Source: Flavobacterium frigoritolerans (GTDB lineage: Bacteria > Bacteroidota > Bacteroidia > Flavobacteriales > Flavobacteriaceae). Taken from it: 33,531 nt of DNA. Below, one piece after another: positions 1 to 7,318 of the stretch. How positions within the stretch are numbered: position 1 is the first letter of the stretch; each line of letters begins with the position of its first letter. The stretch lies in contig NZ_JAOZEV010000026.1 of assembly GCF_025847275.1 (NCBI RefSeq), positions 1 through 33,531 on the forward strand. Reading direction: 5' to 3'. A model generated the notes under the pieces. That model searched no databases and had not been told where the DNA came from. It saw nothing but the letters and a program-made list of their open reading frames with translations. Both the position numbers and the translations under genes were made by a program.

Positions 1-41
1 TATAGTTTAATAATTAAAAAGTAATAGAATAGCCAATACAA

Positions 42-113
42 AAAAAGGTCGAAAACACCAATAAAATAAGGGGTTTACATCAAAAAAAGTCCAAAAATCA
101 ATAAAATCAAAAT
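42..113. repeat. Imperfect direct repeat at left end (possible transposase-binding sites)
   Basis: Two similar segments lie at about 42-72 and 84-113. Each runs from a seven-A tract through a GTC core and an A-rich stretch to CAATAAAAT. In Mu-like elements the left end carries several transposase-binding repeats upstream of the repressor gene, and this is the right place for them. That role is inference; A-rich sequence can repeat by chance. Confidence 0.3.
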
Positions 114-118
114 GTACC
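104..118. repeat. Left copy of a motif shared in inverted orientation with the right end
   Basis: AAATCAAAATGTACC at 104-118 matches 12 of 15 bases of AAATTGAAATGTACA, the reverse complement of 33507-33521 at the other end of the window. AATC also lies just outside the motif on both sides. Inverted similar sites at the two ends are what a MuA-type transposase binds. The true terminal bases cannot be fixed from this sequence alone. Confidence 0.3.
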
Positions 119-175
119 TTTATACTACTTTCTACTAGCTTTTAATTGGCCTTTTATAAATTGATTACAAAGGTT

Positions 176-208
176 GTTGACCTTATCTGTATGTTATAAC
201 TACTTTTG
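176..208 (+). promoter_or_regulatory. Possible Bacteroidetes-type promoter
   Basis: A -33-like GTTG (176-179), 21 bases, then TACTTTTG (201-208), a full match to the -7 consensus TAnnTTTG. It would start a transcript near 213 running into the terminator at 284-307. No convincing gene lies between, so the product would be a small RNA of about 95 bases. The -33 box is imperfect. Confidence 0.35.
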
Positions 209-212
209 ATTG

Positions 213-307
213 ACTTTAACCCTATATCACATAGAAACAAGCCTTTTAGGTATGAAAACATCTAAATCACTCAATATATTACTAGCCCCTAATCAGGGCT
301 TTTTTTA
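213..307 (+). ncRNA. Possible small RNA at the left end
   Basis: Defined only by the promoter-like sequence at 176-208 and the terminator at 284-307. The body shows no strong internal structure. A 20-codon ATG frame from 252 runs through the terminator and looks accidental. It could be phage-encoded or belong to the flanking host DNA. Confidence 0.22.
284..307 (+). terminator. Rho-independent terminator
   Basis: AGCCC (284-288) pairs with GGGCT (296-300) across a 7-base loop, followed by a run of seven T. It would stop plus-strand transcription coming from the left before it meets the convergent repressor gene. Confidence 0.6.
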
Positions 308-356
308 TGTTTAAATCCCATGCTGCAACTTGCTTTATTTTACTCTTTTTAATTTT

Positions 357-390
357 GGGGGGACAGTTGGGGGGACAGTTGGGGGGACAT
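357..390. repeat. 12-bp G-rich tandem repeat, nearly three copies
   Basis: The unit GGGGGGACAGTT occurs at 357-368 and 369-380 with a partial third copy (GGGGGGACAT) at 381-390. Three G6 runs stand out in very AT-rich DNA. On the minus strand one frame reads a short VPPT repeat ending in a stop, without a visible start codon, so it may be the relic of a gene end. Role unknown. Confidence 0.6.
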
Positions 391-587
391 TACTATGTTT
401 TTCTACTTCATCTAAAGCATATAAAACAGTATTAAAACTTGTTTTTTGGCATAATTATGTTTAACTCAAGCAACTTAATAATATTGTGTTTTTTAAAACA
501 ATCACCTTAACTAACTGTAAAATAATAACTTAATCATGTTACAAGATAGCTACTTAAAAAAAAGTGTGATGTACACCGCTTATATTG
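391..587. other. Gene-free stretch next to the repressor gene
   Basis: No supported gene on either strand. A minus-strand frame gives about 36 codons (includes the VPPT repeat) with no start. The stretch holds the probable repressor terminator and otherwise AT-rich sequence. In Mu-like elements it belongs to the left-end control region. Confidence 0.4.
556..578 (-). terminator. Weak terminator candidate after the repressor gene
   Basis: Read on the minus strand, GTGT and ACAC form a 4-bp stem around a 5-base loop, followed by eight T. It lies about 10-30 bases past the repressor stop codon. The stem is short, so termination efficiency is doubtful. Confidence 0.3.
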
Positions 588-1271
588 TTACAATTGAGAA
601 TTAATTCTAATTGAAGCCTTAACCAATGCTAATGCTTTAATACTTGTTATAGGGAATTCAATTGTTTGATGATGTTGGTTTTGGGAAACAAACTGCACAT
701 AACCCTCTCTATCAGATTTTTTTAGAAACTTAGTAAAGAAATACTCGTTGCCATCATTATTAATGTAAGAGAGATACATTTCGCCCCAAATTATGTTATG
801 CTCAAGATTGTAAATCTCTTTATACATAACGATATCTCCACTTTTTAGAAGTGGATACATGCTGTCACCTGTCACATACAAAGCACCATCGCATTTTGGA
901 AGTTTAGGGATCCTTATATAATCTACAGGTATTTGTTTTTCTCCACCTCCAAATAAATCTACAACACCCGCTGCTACTTGTACATCGTATAGAGGTATAT
1001 CTTGATTATCTAATATTCGGTCAGTTTTTAATTTACGTACACTCAAGCTTCTCTCTTTTGGGATTTCTGATTTCAACATATTTCCATTGCCAGTTAGCAG
1101 CCATTCAGAGTTTATTTCAGGGTAATAGTGTAAAATTTTACCTGCTTTGTCAGTACCCATATTGCTACTATTATCTAAAAACTTATTAGAAAAGCCTAAA
1201 TCTTGACAAAATTTATATTTACTAACCCCTTTAAAATCAAGGTATTCTTTAACTCTTTCAGTAGCCCCCAT
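588..1271 (-). CDS. Phage repressor, helix-turn-helix plus S24 (LexA-like) peptidase
   Basis: Probable lysogeny repressor of the CI/LexA type, 227 residues. The N-terminal 65 residues form a helix-turn-helix-like DNA-binding part. The C-terminal part is an S24 peptidase: nucleophile Ser137 in the GDSM motif, general base Lys181 in FTKFLK, and an Ala-Gly at 101-102 that fits the self-cleavage site. This design lets DNA damage (RecA filaments) trigger self-cleavage and prophage induction. Phage Mu itself has a different, non-cleavable repressor, so this prophage is probably inducible by the SOS response. It is divergent from the early operon with a shared operator region at 1272-1357. Its orientation and position match the c gene of Mu. 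Confidence 0.88.
   Translation of the reverse strand: MGATERVKEYLDFKGVSKYKFCQDLGFSNKFLDNSSNMGTDKAGKILHYYPEINSEWLLTGNGNMLKSEIPKERSLSVRKLKTDRILDNQDIPLYDVQVAAGVVDLFGGGEKQIPVDYIRIPKLPKCDGALYVTGDSMYPLLKSGDIVMYKEIYNLEHNIIWGEMYLSYINNDGNEYFFTKFLKKSDREGYVQFVSQNQHHQTIEFPITSIKALALVKASIRINSQL
1130..1141. promoter_or_regulatory. Possible auxiliary operator inside the repressor gene
   Basis: GTAAAATTTTAC is a perfect 12-bp palindrome. It resembles the core of the intergenic palindrome at 1309-1324 (GTGTAA..TTACAC). A second repressor site about 180 bp away could allow DNA looping. Palindromes of A and T are common in such DNA, so this is tentative. Confidence 0.25.
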
Positions 1272-1272
1272 A

Positions 1273-1290
1273 AAAATAATGTATTATTTT
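1273..1290. promoter_or_regulatory. Operator candidate, perfect 8+2+8 palindrome
   Basis: AAAATAAT-GT-ATTATTTT lies immediately upstream of the repressor start codon. It is well placed for autoregulation of the repressor. Binding is inferred from symmetry and position only. Confidence 0.4.
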
Positions 1291-1308
1291 ACGTTAAACC
1301 GTATACAA

Positions 1309-1324
1309 GTGTAAAATATTACAC
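1309..1324. promoter_or_regulatory. Operator candidate overlapping the early promoter
   Basis: GTGTAA-AATA-TTACAC has 6-bp arms and abuts the early -7 box at 1325-1332. A protein bound here would block RNA polymerase from the early operon, which is what a phage repressor must do. Likely the main operator. Confidence 0.5.
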
Positions 1325-1332
1325 TATATTTG
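1325..1332 (+). promoter_or_regulatory. Early promoter, -7 element
   Basis: TATATTTG matches TAnnTTTG exactly and lies 25 bases before the first early gene. No clear -33 TTTG is seen 19-21 bases upstream, where the operator palindromes lie, so it may be weak or activator-assisted. Confidence 0.5.
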
Positions 1333-1357
1333 TCCTGTCTTTAATACAAACAGAACG

Positions 1358-1564
1358 ATGAGCAAAAATATGAAAACAAAACCAAGTTATAATCAAAATG
1401 CCCTAGAAATTATAAATGGTAGATATGGATACTCTTATGACTATATCCGTAAATCAATAAGAGGTGATCGGGTTGGCGTTATCCCTGATAGGATAAAAAC
1501 AGAATATAACAAGCTTAATAACGAATCAATTAAGGCAATAGCTATTCAAGCTGACAAATTATGA
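1358..1564 (+). CDS. Small early protein in the Ner/Cro position
   Basis: 68 residues, basic, with a likely helical core after residue 14 (NALEIINGRYGYSYDYIRKS). It is the first gene of the early operon, divergent from the repressor, the place where Mu encodes the Cro-like Ner. Similar short proteins containing a YGYSxDYIRKSxRGDR segment are, as far as I recall, common in Bacteroidetes phages; their function is not established. A DNA-binding role is inferred from position, size and charge. Its stop overlaps the next start (ATGA). Confidence 0.6.
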   Translation: MSKNMKTKPSYNQNALEIINGRYGYSYDYIRKSIRGDRVGVIPDRIKTEYNKLNNESIKAIAIQADKL

Positions 1565-1692
1565 AAACAAAAATCATACATCACATCAGCAGAGATTTTA
1601 CTCATAAAGTAGTTGAAACACAAACATTATTTTATGGATATGTTGTAAAAACTGAATTTTCGAATGCTATAGTTTTTAAAACAGATGATTGA
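1561..1692 (+). CDS. Small hypothetical protein, 43 residues
   Basis: Begins in the ATGA overlap with the preceding gene, a strong sign of translational coupling. The product is a short basic peptide (starts MKTKIIHHIS) with no recognised family. It ends 100 bases before the transposase gene, leaving room for the folded RNA at 1702-1748. Confidence 0.5.
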   Translation: MKTKIIHHISRDFTHKVVETQTLFYGYVVKTEFSNAIVFKTDD

Positions 1693-1701
1693 AATTAAGT
1701 A

Positions 1702-1748
1702 TTTCCTCCCTGAGTGGCACACTCCCAGTTTCGAGTACTGGGCGGGAA
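1702..1748 (+). ncRNA. Three-way-junction RNA element upstream of the transposase gene
   Basis: GC-rich island in AT-rich DNA. Two adjacent hairpins, GAGTG/CACTC (1712-1716 with 1720-1724) and CCCAGT/ACTGGG (1724-1729 with 1737-1742), are enclosed by TTCC/GGAA (1703-1706 with 1745-1748). The second hairpin presents a 7-base loop TTCGAGT, the sequence typical of a tRNA T loop. It sits in the leader between a small gene and transposase A. A role in RNA stability or translation control of the transposase is possible; pairing was judged by eye. Confidence 0.4.
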
Positions 1749-1792
1749 CAAAAATTAGCAATTCAATATTGATAATTCATAATTAAAAAAAG

Positions 1793-3832
1793 ATGCCTTA
1801 CCTATATTCAAATAAAACCGTAGCTGTAGAACTGGATGAACTTGTTCCAAAATTTTGGAATTGTTATGAAGGGTTAAAAAAAGAACTGCAGCGTTACAAA
1901 GAAAAGTCTTTTGGAATCAAACGTCTTCAGGTTGGTGGCAATGGCAGAAAGTTGCTTATCGATTATGATAGTTTGAACAATACTATTCAAGAAGCATTAG
2001 GAGACCCAAGAAAAGCAGGCCATCCGTTAGAACCTTTTTTTGAATGGGATTCAAACGCACCCGAGTTCTATACCAAATTTAAACGTGGTGGTACAACAAT
2101 ACTCAAAAGCGATGAACAAGAACGATACATTATAAACGCAAGTGTAATGCATGCAGTTCTTAAACTAGAACAGGCTCGTATACAAGCTCGAATTAAAATG
2201 AAAAGTTCAATGGTTGGAATAACTGAAACTTTGCGATACGATGTAGAGAGTTTTCAAAATCATCTTAAAGCAAAACATCAAGTAGAACACACACTACCTA
2301 TTTCAATACGCTTTAAAGACCTTTTAAAAGACTTTAAAACAAATGGCTACATCGCCATCATTAAAGACCCTAACGGCACTGGAAAACAAAACGCTCGTAA
2401 GGTTGATGAAAAAACAGAAATGATTTTAAATGGATTATTCAAAAATCAATTACACAAACCAACTCCTACAGAAGTAGCTCGCAACTATGATGCTTTTTTA
2501 AATAGCTATGCAGAAGTTTATAATGAAGATACAGGAGAGCTGTACGATCCAAAGGAATTTAAAAAACTTTCACAAGCTACAATTATAAATTACATCAACA
2601 AATGGGAAAACACCCTTGCGACTTACAAATCAAGAAGTGGAGATAGACAAGTTTATATGGGCAAATTCAAGCCACATCACCAAATGGAAATGCCTACTCT
2701 AGCAGGCTCGATAATTTCAATTGATGACCGTCAACCACCCTTTGTCTATAACAAAAAAGGCGATAGAGTTTGGTTTTATTTAGGTGTTGATATTGCTTCT
2801 CAGGCTATAACATCAGTTGTTTATGGGAAAACTAAGGAAGGTATTATCGTTGATTTCTATCGCCAAATGGTAAGGAATTATACCGAATGGGGCTACTGCT
2901 TACCTCATGAATTAGAGTGCGAAAGTTCATTGAATAGTAGTTACAAGGATTCACTACTTCGCCCAGGAGCCATGTTTCAAGAAGTTAAGATTGAAGCTAA
3001 TAATGCCCGAGGAAAATATATTGAGAGAATAAACGGTAAGCTACGTTACGAGTTTGAAAAAAAAGAAATAGGATGGATAGCCCGACCAACAGCAAAAAGC
3101 GAAGCAAATCAATTGAGTAGTGCAAAAAAACAAATAATTCCTTTTGATATTTTGGTTAATGATAGGATGTTGGACATCGAAGATTATAACAACAGTCCTC
3201 ATCCCGATAATTTAGGATTAAGTCGTTGGGATTACTTTGAAAAACACCAACATCCAAACTTAAAACCAACAAACTGGGAAGCTATTTTACCAGTCATAGG
3301 ATATAAAACGGTAACATCTTGCAAGGCTGGCTATATAAGTTTACAGGGAAAAAAAAGAGCAATTGCAGAAAACGGAAAAATTCTAACTGGCGAAGCTTTG
3401 ATACAACAAATGAGAATAATTGAAGGTAAAGAATTTGATGTGTACTGGCTTGACGGAAATGAGGGACAAGTACTAAAAGCACTAGTTTATTTTAATGAAA
3501 GATTTGTTTGTGAAGTAATGGAAATGCCACGCTACAATAGAGCAACAATTGAAAGAACTGATTCAGATCAGGATGCAATTATATTACAAAGTGCTTACGT
3601 TGCTTCTGTTGACGCTTTTGAAAAGCGACAAAGAAATAAAATTGAGAACATACAAATTATTGATAATAAACCTAAAACGGTTAACTCTAATTTCAAATTT
3701 AAAAATATAAAACGCTATGAAGCACGTGAGGAACCTGTCGAAATTTTTAAAGATGATGATGAAAACGACGATCAATTTGTATTTGTACCTCAAAAATCAT
3801 CAGTACCAAGTTGGAAAAGAAATTTCATGTAA
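1793..3832 (+). CDS. Mu-type DDE transposase (MuA-like)
   Basis: 679 residues, close to the 663 of MuA. It catalyses strand cutting and joining for integration and replicative transposition. The N-terminal third is probably DNA-binding. The RNase H-like core runs from about 300 to 450: Asp311/Asp312 in SIIISIDD starts the first strand (YLGVDIAS follows at 329-336), an acidic ECE at 375-377 lies where the second catalytic acid is expected, and NNARGKYIER ending at Glu411 holds the likely third. The segment RPTAKSEANQ follows. Asp/Glu assignments are by eye. The C-terminal tail (about 600-679) is charged and could bind the partner ATPase. It is followed directly by the MuB-like gene. Confidence 0.88.
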   Translation: MPYLYSNKTVAVELDELVPKFWNCYEGLKKELQRYKEKSFGIKRLQVGGNGRKLLIDYDSLNNTIQEALGDPRKAGHPLEPFFEWDSNAPEFYTKFKRGGTTILKSDEQERYIINASVMHAVLKLEQARIQARIKMKSSMVGITETLRYDVESFQNHLKAKHQVEHTLPISIRFKDLLKDFKTNGYIAIIKDPNGTGKQNARKVDEKTEMILNGLFKNQLHKPTPTEVARNYDAFLNSYAEVYNEDTGELYDPKEFKKLSQATIINYINKWENTLATYKSRSGDRQVYMGKFKPHHQMEMPTLAGSIISIDDRQPPFVYNKKGDRVWFYLGVDIASQAITSVVYGKTKEGIIVDFYRQMVRNYTEWGYCLPHELECESSLNSSYKDSLLRPGAMFQEVKIEANNARGKYIERINGKLRYEFEKKEIGWIARPTAKSEANQLSSAKKQIIPFDILVNDRMLDIEDYNNSPHPDNLGLSRWDYFEKHQHPNLKPTNWEAILPVIGYKTVTSCKAGYISLQGKKRAIAENGKILTGEALIQQMRIIEGKEFDVYWLDGNEGQVLKALVYFNERFVCEVMEMPRYNRATIERTDSDQDAIILQSAYVASVDAFEKRQRNKIENIQIIDNKPKTVNSNFKFKNIKRYEAREEPVEIFKDDDENDDQFVFVPQKSSVPSWKRNFM

Positions 3833-3849
3833 TCAAAAAAACTAAAAAA

Positions 3850-4728
3850 ATGAACTTAACAAACGAATTTAAAGCAAAAGTAAGATTAGCAATACTTGAA
3901 AAAAGAAATAATTACGGAGGTTCTGATAGTGATTTTTCAAAGAGCCTAGGAATCAATAATGCTGTTTATAGCAGATTAAAATCAGGAGAAATTGATAGAA
4001 TATTATCAGATACGGTTTGGATTACTCTTGGACGTGAGTTACAAGTAAAGGTATTTGAAGATAACTGGAAAGTGGCTCGTACATCTGTTTACACTGAAAT
4101 TGAGGATAATCTTAGCTTTTGCAAAGAACTAAGTCGCTCGATGGTATTAGTGGATGATTGCGGAATTGGTAAAACATTTTGTACCAAACACATTATCAAA
4201 AAAATGAAAAACACCTTTTTTGTGGATTGTTCTCAAGCAAAATCAAAGCAGTTGTTTATCAGGCTTCTTGCCAAAACAATAGGTATCGATAACCAGGGTA
4301 AATATTATGATGTATTGGCAAACTTAAAATATTACATCACAACACTTGAAAAGCCTCTGATTATACTTGATGAGGCGGGAGATTTGGAATATACAGCATT
4401 CTTAGAATTAAAAGGAATTTGGAACGGAACTGATGGTGTATGTGGATGGTATATGATGGGAGCTGACGGCCTACGTGATAAAATTGATAGAGGTATTAAA
4501 AATAAAAAAGTGGGATTTGCTGAAATATTTAGTCGTTTCTCGGATGAATTTATAAAGCTAGTTCCTAATGGAAAATCAGATAGACAAGCGTTTTATACTG
4601 AATTAATAGGAGCAGTTGCTTCTGCAAATTTAGTAGACAAGAGTAAAATAAAACCTCTTATTAATAAGTGTATCAACAAAGAAACAACCCTTAGATATTT
4701 AGAAACCCTCATTAAAATAGGAGCATAA
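3850..4728 (+). CDS. MuB-like transposition ATPase
   Basis: 292 residues from the ATG at 3850; a start at 3811 would overlap the transposase end and is less likely. Residues 1-70 look like a helix-turn-helix domain (SDFSKSLGINNAVYSRLKSG), as in MuB. The AAA+ domain has Walker A DDCGIGKT (102-109, first Gly replaced by Asp) and Walker B IILDEAGD (171-178). MuB selects target DNA, forms an ATP-dependent filament and activates the transposase; the same job is inferred here from the family, the domain order and the position after the transposase. Stop codon is separated by one base from the next gene. Confidence 0.85.
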   Translation: MNLTNEFKAKVRLAILEKRNNYGGSDSDFSKSLGINNAVYSRLKSGEIDRILSDTVWITLGRELQVKVFEDNWKVARTSVYTEIEDNLSFCKELSRSMVLVDDCGIGKTFCTKHIIKKMKNTFFVDCSQAKSKQLFIRLLAKTIGIDNQGKYYDVLANLKYYITTLEKPLIILDEAGDLEYTAFLELKGIWNGTDGVCGWYMMGADGLRDKIDRGIKNKKVGFAEIFSRFSDEFIKLVPNGKSDRQAFYTELIGAVASANLVDKSKIKPLINKCINKETTLRYLETLIKIGA

Positions 4729-4729
4729 A

Positions 4730-5359
4730 ATGGCTAGAGCAATATCAACCAAAACCCTTTTTGAAAAAACGTATAAAACTTTCGCATTTAATGGAATTTG
4801 GGGTGATGTTTTGGGTAATCCTGAGAAAGGCAAAATTTGGATTATATACGGTAATGAAAAAAACGGAAAAACAACATTTGCATTAAAACTGGCAGAATAT
4901 TTAAGCCAATTTGAATCACTACTCTACATATCAGCCGAAGAAGGTACTGGAAAATCTTTTCAAGAGACAGCGAGGGAAAGAGCTAAAATTGACCCACAAA
5001 ACCCTAAAATCAAGTATCTCGAATACATTGAAATTGAGGAAGTAGAACAAATACTAGATAAGCGCCAATCACCCAAAATAGTATTCTTTGATAACATGAC
5101 AATTTATAAAGACGAACTGGCTTATGGACGCTTTAGGAAACTAACAACTAAATACCCAAATGTTACAATGGTATTTATAGCCCACGAAGAACGTAATGAA
5201 CCCTATACTTCTACCGCAAAATTATGCAAAAAGTTAGCCGAAATTATTATAAGGGTAGATGGATTAACAGCATTTGTAGCTGGAAGATGCCCAGGAGGAT
5301 CAATACTAATTAATGAGCAAACAGCAGAGCTTGTTCATGGCAGTAAAATCAAAAAATAA
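4730..5359 (+). CDS. RecA/RadA-fold P-loop ATPase
   Basis: 209 residues. A P-loop GNEKNGKT at about residues 40-47, then a LLYISAEEG strand, a Walker B-like IVFFDNMT at about 118-125 and a VFIAHEERNE strand fit the single-domain RecA/RadA-like ATPases of phages (Sak4-like or AAA_25-like). It follows the MuB-like ATPase with one base between them, so it is surely co-expressed. Mu has no such second ATPase. A role in recombination or in transposition-coupled replication is inferred, not shown. Confidence 0.65.
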   Translation: MARAISTKTLFEKTYKTFAFNGIWGDVLGNPEKGKIWIIYGNEKNGKTTFALKLAEYLSQFESLLYISAEEGTGKSFQETARERAKIDPQNPKIKYLEYIEIEEVEQILDKRQSPKIVFFDNMTIYKDELAYGRFRKLTTKYPNVTMVFIAHEERNEPYTSTAKLCKKLAEIIIRVDGLTAFVAGRCPGGSILINEQTAELVHGSKIKK

Positions 5360-5364
5360 GACTT

Positions 5365-5772
5365 ATGAACTCTATTAATCAACTATTAGGACTTAGTCCT
5401 GAGGAATACGAAAAACAGCGTTTCAACTCCTATTGGAAATGGTGTGAAAAACTATCGACTTGTATTTTAGATACTCAAAAAATACTTGCAAGCAGTTCAA
5501 TAAACAGGTATTACAATATAGAATTGGCTAAATGCGAAAAGGAATTTTTATTTAGGATAAGGAATTACCAAGATAGTGAAACAGTCACTATTAGAGATAG
5601 AAAAAGGCTATATGAAAAGTGTATTGAAGTAATGGAATTGAGCCGTAAACCTATGTCGCTAATTGAAAGTATTATTTGGACAAAACCAAAAGATGTTTCT
5701 CTTAATATGAGCATAGCCTATGTAGCTGTAAAAGGTGTAAAACTTGATTCCATAACATTAAGACTAAACTAA
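5365..5772 (+). CDS. Hypothetical early protein, 135 residues
   Basis: No family recognised. Mostly helical with Trp and Cys near the N-terminus (YWKWCEKLSTC) and many charged residues. The start at 5365 is five bases after the previous stop; the stop overlaps the next ATG by one base. A conserved place right after the ATPases suggests an accessory role in transposition or replication, but nothing in the sequence proves this. Confidence 0.6.
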   Translation: MNSINQLLGLSPEEYEKQRFNSYWKWCEKLSTCILDTQKILASSSINRYYNIELAKCEKEFLFRIRNYQDSETVTIRDRKRLYEKCIEVMELSRKPMSLIESIIWTKPKDVSLNMSIAYVAVKGVKLDSITLRLN

Positions 5773-5912
5773 TGACAAAACAACAATTAAAAAATAGGAT
5801 AACACAACTTGAGCAATGGTTATTCGATAATTCATCTGAACACGAAGCTCGTCCACAAATCGAAACAGATTTACGTAAAGCAAAAGAAGAACTAGTAAAA
5901 CTTAAAAAATGA
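5772..5912 (+). CDS. Small coiled-coil-like protein, 46 residues
   Basis: Starts on the last base of the previous stop codon and overlaps the next start (ATGA at 5909), which strongly supports translation. The peptide is helical and charged, with leucines spaced as in a short coiled coil (KNRITQLEQWL and RKAKEELVKLKK). Function unknown. Confidence 0.55.
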   Translation: MTKQQLKNRITQLEQWLFDNSSEHEARPQIETDLRKAKEELVKLKK

Positions 5913-6139
5913 TAGGAAATAAAATACCAAAACGTCTTGAAGAACTGGAATTGGTTTTGAAATATGACACAGAGTGCACTCCTATATTAAAGGTTCATGA
6001 GCGTTTTGCCATCAACCAAGAACGAGCCAAGCTATTTGCAAATGATTTTTCTTATAGTCAATCTGAAATTGTAGAAACTAAAATAAAAATGGCTTTATCT
6101 GAAATTAGAAAAAATGATTGGCATCCTCTCAATACATAA
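5909..6139 (+). CDS. Hypothetical early protein, 76 residues
   Basis: Coupled to the preceding small gene by an ATGA overlap. The product is helical and mixed in charge; the segment INQERAKLFANDFSYSQSEI could be a helix-turn-helix-like fold, but the match is weak. No family recognised. Confidence 0.5.
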   Translation: MIGNKIPKRLEELELVLKYDTECTPILKVHERFAINQERAKLFANDFSYSQSEIVETKIKMALSEIRKNDWHPLNT

Positions 6140-6141
6140 TA

Positions 6142-6426
6142 ATGAAAAAGTTATTTGAAATTCCGCCAATTGAAATGATTAAGCAACAGGCTTTAAATCC
6201 TTATAAACGCTCCTCATCTACTAACAGAAGATACAAATTGCACCAGAAGGTAAAAAACATTTGCCAGTTAAATTCTAAACAACGCACAATAATCATTCAC
6301 TATGATTATGTGATTTTGAACAAATACATTATCGAGCTGCAGGATAAATTTCAATACAACATCCAAGCAGAAATGTTTGACATAAACAATATAGAAGTAA
6401 AAGAACCAATAATAGTAAAAAACTAA
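6142..6426 (+). CDS. Hypothetical basic early protein, 94 residues
   Basis: The ATG at 6142, two bases after the previous stop, is preferred over an in-frame start at 6118 that would overlap that gene. The N-terminal half is rich in Lys and Arg, suggesting nucleic-acid contact; the C-terminal half is acidic. No family recognised. Confidence 0.5.
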   Translation: MKKLFEIPPIEMIKQQALNPYKRSSSTNRRYKLHQKVKNICQLNSKQRTIIIHYDYVILNKYIIELQDKFQYNIQAEMFDINNIEVKEPIIVKN

Positions 6427-6430
6427 AGTA

Positions 6431-7054
6431 ATGGAAACAAAAAAAAAATCAGTAGCAGAATTAGAGCAAGAACTTGCCGTGGCAAAGGCAAACGAATCTG
6501 CTCAACAACAAAAGCAGAAACTAGCATACGAGGACTTAAAAAGCGAAACTATCATAAACCTTTGCACTAAGGCTATAGAGCTAAATAACAGTCTTAAAAT
6601 ATTTAAAACCGACGCATTTGACAGCATGCAAACCATTTGGGCAATGTTGCAAGAATATAGTTCAAGACATGCTGATGGCAAAGGTAATTTTAGAATTGAA
6701 TTTGAGGGAATGAGAGTCAGTTATAAGCGTCAGGGCAAAGCTTCTTTTGACGAACGAAGCCATCAAGCCGAAAAGCATATTATCGATTTTGTAAACTCAA
6801 AATTTGAAAATGATGCTGATGTAAGAGATTTAATTATGTCACTTCTTGAACGTAAAAAAGGAGAACTAGATATCCAGCTTATCCAAAAACTTTATGCAAT
6901 GGAAAATAGATTCCTGGATAAAAATTGGAAACGTGGAATTGAGCTTTTAAAAGAAAGCTACAGCTACTCACATTCAAAAGACTACATCGCCTTTGAGCAA
7001 CAAGATGCCAATGGACAATGGAATGCTATTAACCTACAATTTTCAAACGTATAA
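6431..7054 (+). CDS. DUF3164-family phage protein
   Basis: 207 residues. Residues 1-45 form a predicted coiled coil rich in Ala, Gln, Glu and Lys. The rest fits DUF3164, found in Mu-like phage early regions: a GMRVSYKRQGKASFDER segment, an acidic helical stretch and an IELLKESYSYSHSKDYI C-terminal part. Members are often mislabelled as sulfate transporters, though there is no membrane segment here. It lies in the early operon in the usual place for this family. Molecular role is unknown. Confidence 0.65.
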   Translation: METKKKSVAELEQELAVAKANESAQQQKQKLAYEDLKSETIINLCTKAIELNNSLKIFKTDAFDSMQTIWAMLQEYSSRHADGKGNFRIEFEGMRVSYKRQGKASFDERSHQAEKHIIDFVNSKFENDADVRDLIMSLLERKKGELDIQLIQKLYAMENRFLDKNWKRGIELLKESYSYSHSKDYIAFEQQDANGQWNAINLQFSNV

Positions 7055-7073
7055 ACAATTAAACAAATATAAA

Positions 7074-7265
7074 ATGAGCAACAATTCAACACAGTCAAAA
7101 GGAATCGGATTTGGAGGGATACTGACAATAGTATTCATCGTCTTAAAACTAACAAAGTATATATATTGGTCATGGTGGTGGGTTCTATCACCAGTGCTAA
7201 TTCCAATTGCATTTGTTTTAGTCATTCTTTTAATTGCTGGGCTAGTCACAGTAATGAAGAAGTGA
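7074..7265 (+). CDS. Small membrane protein with two transmembrane segments
   Basis: 63 residues from the ATG at 7074, 19 bases after the DUF3164 stop; an earlier in-frame ATG at 6993 would overlap that gene by 62 bases. Hydrophobic segments at about 13-27 and 38-60 are split by a Trp-rich turn (YWSWWWVLSP). Holin-like by shape only: it is in the early region, far from the lysis genes, so a role in host-membrane changes or exclusion is as likely. Confidence 0.5.
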   Translation: MSNNSTQSKGIGFGGILTIVFIVLKLTKYIYWSWWWVLSPVLIPIAFVLVILLIAGLVTVMKK

Positions 7266-7318
7266 TAGTAATTCTGAGTAAAACAAAATCTAAATTTTAA
7301 TTAATACCAAGTAAAAAA

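Noticed and set aside
252..314. 20-codon peptide starting MKTSKS
   Set aside because: Its end is made by the terminator hairpin and T run; no sign of selection.
3294..3793. Minus-strand frames inside the transposase gene
   Set aside because: Phe/Leu-rich products opposite conserved transposase sequence; no promoter or family.
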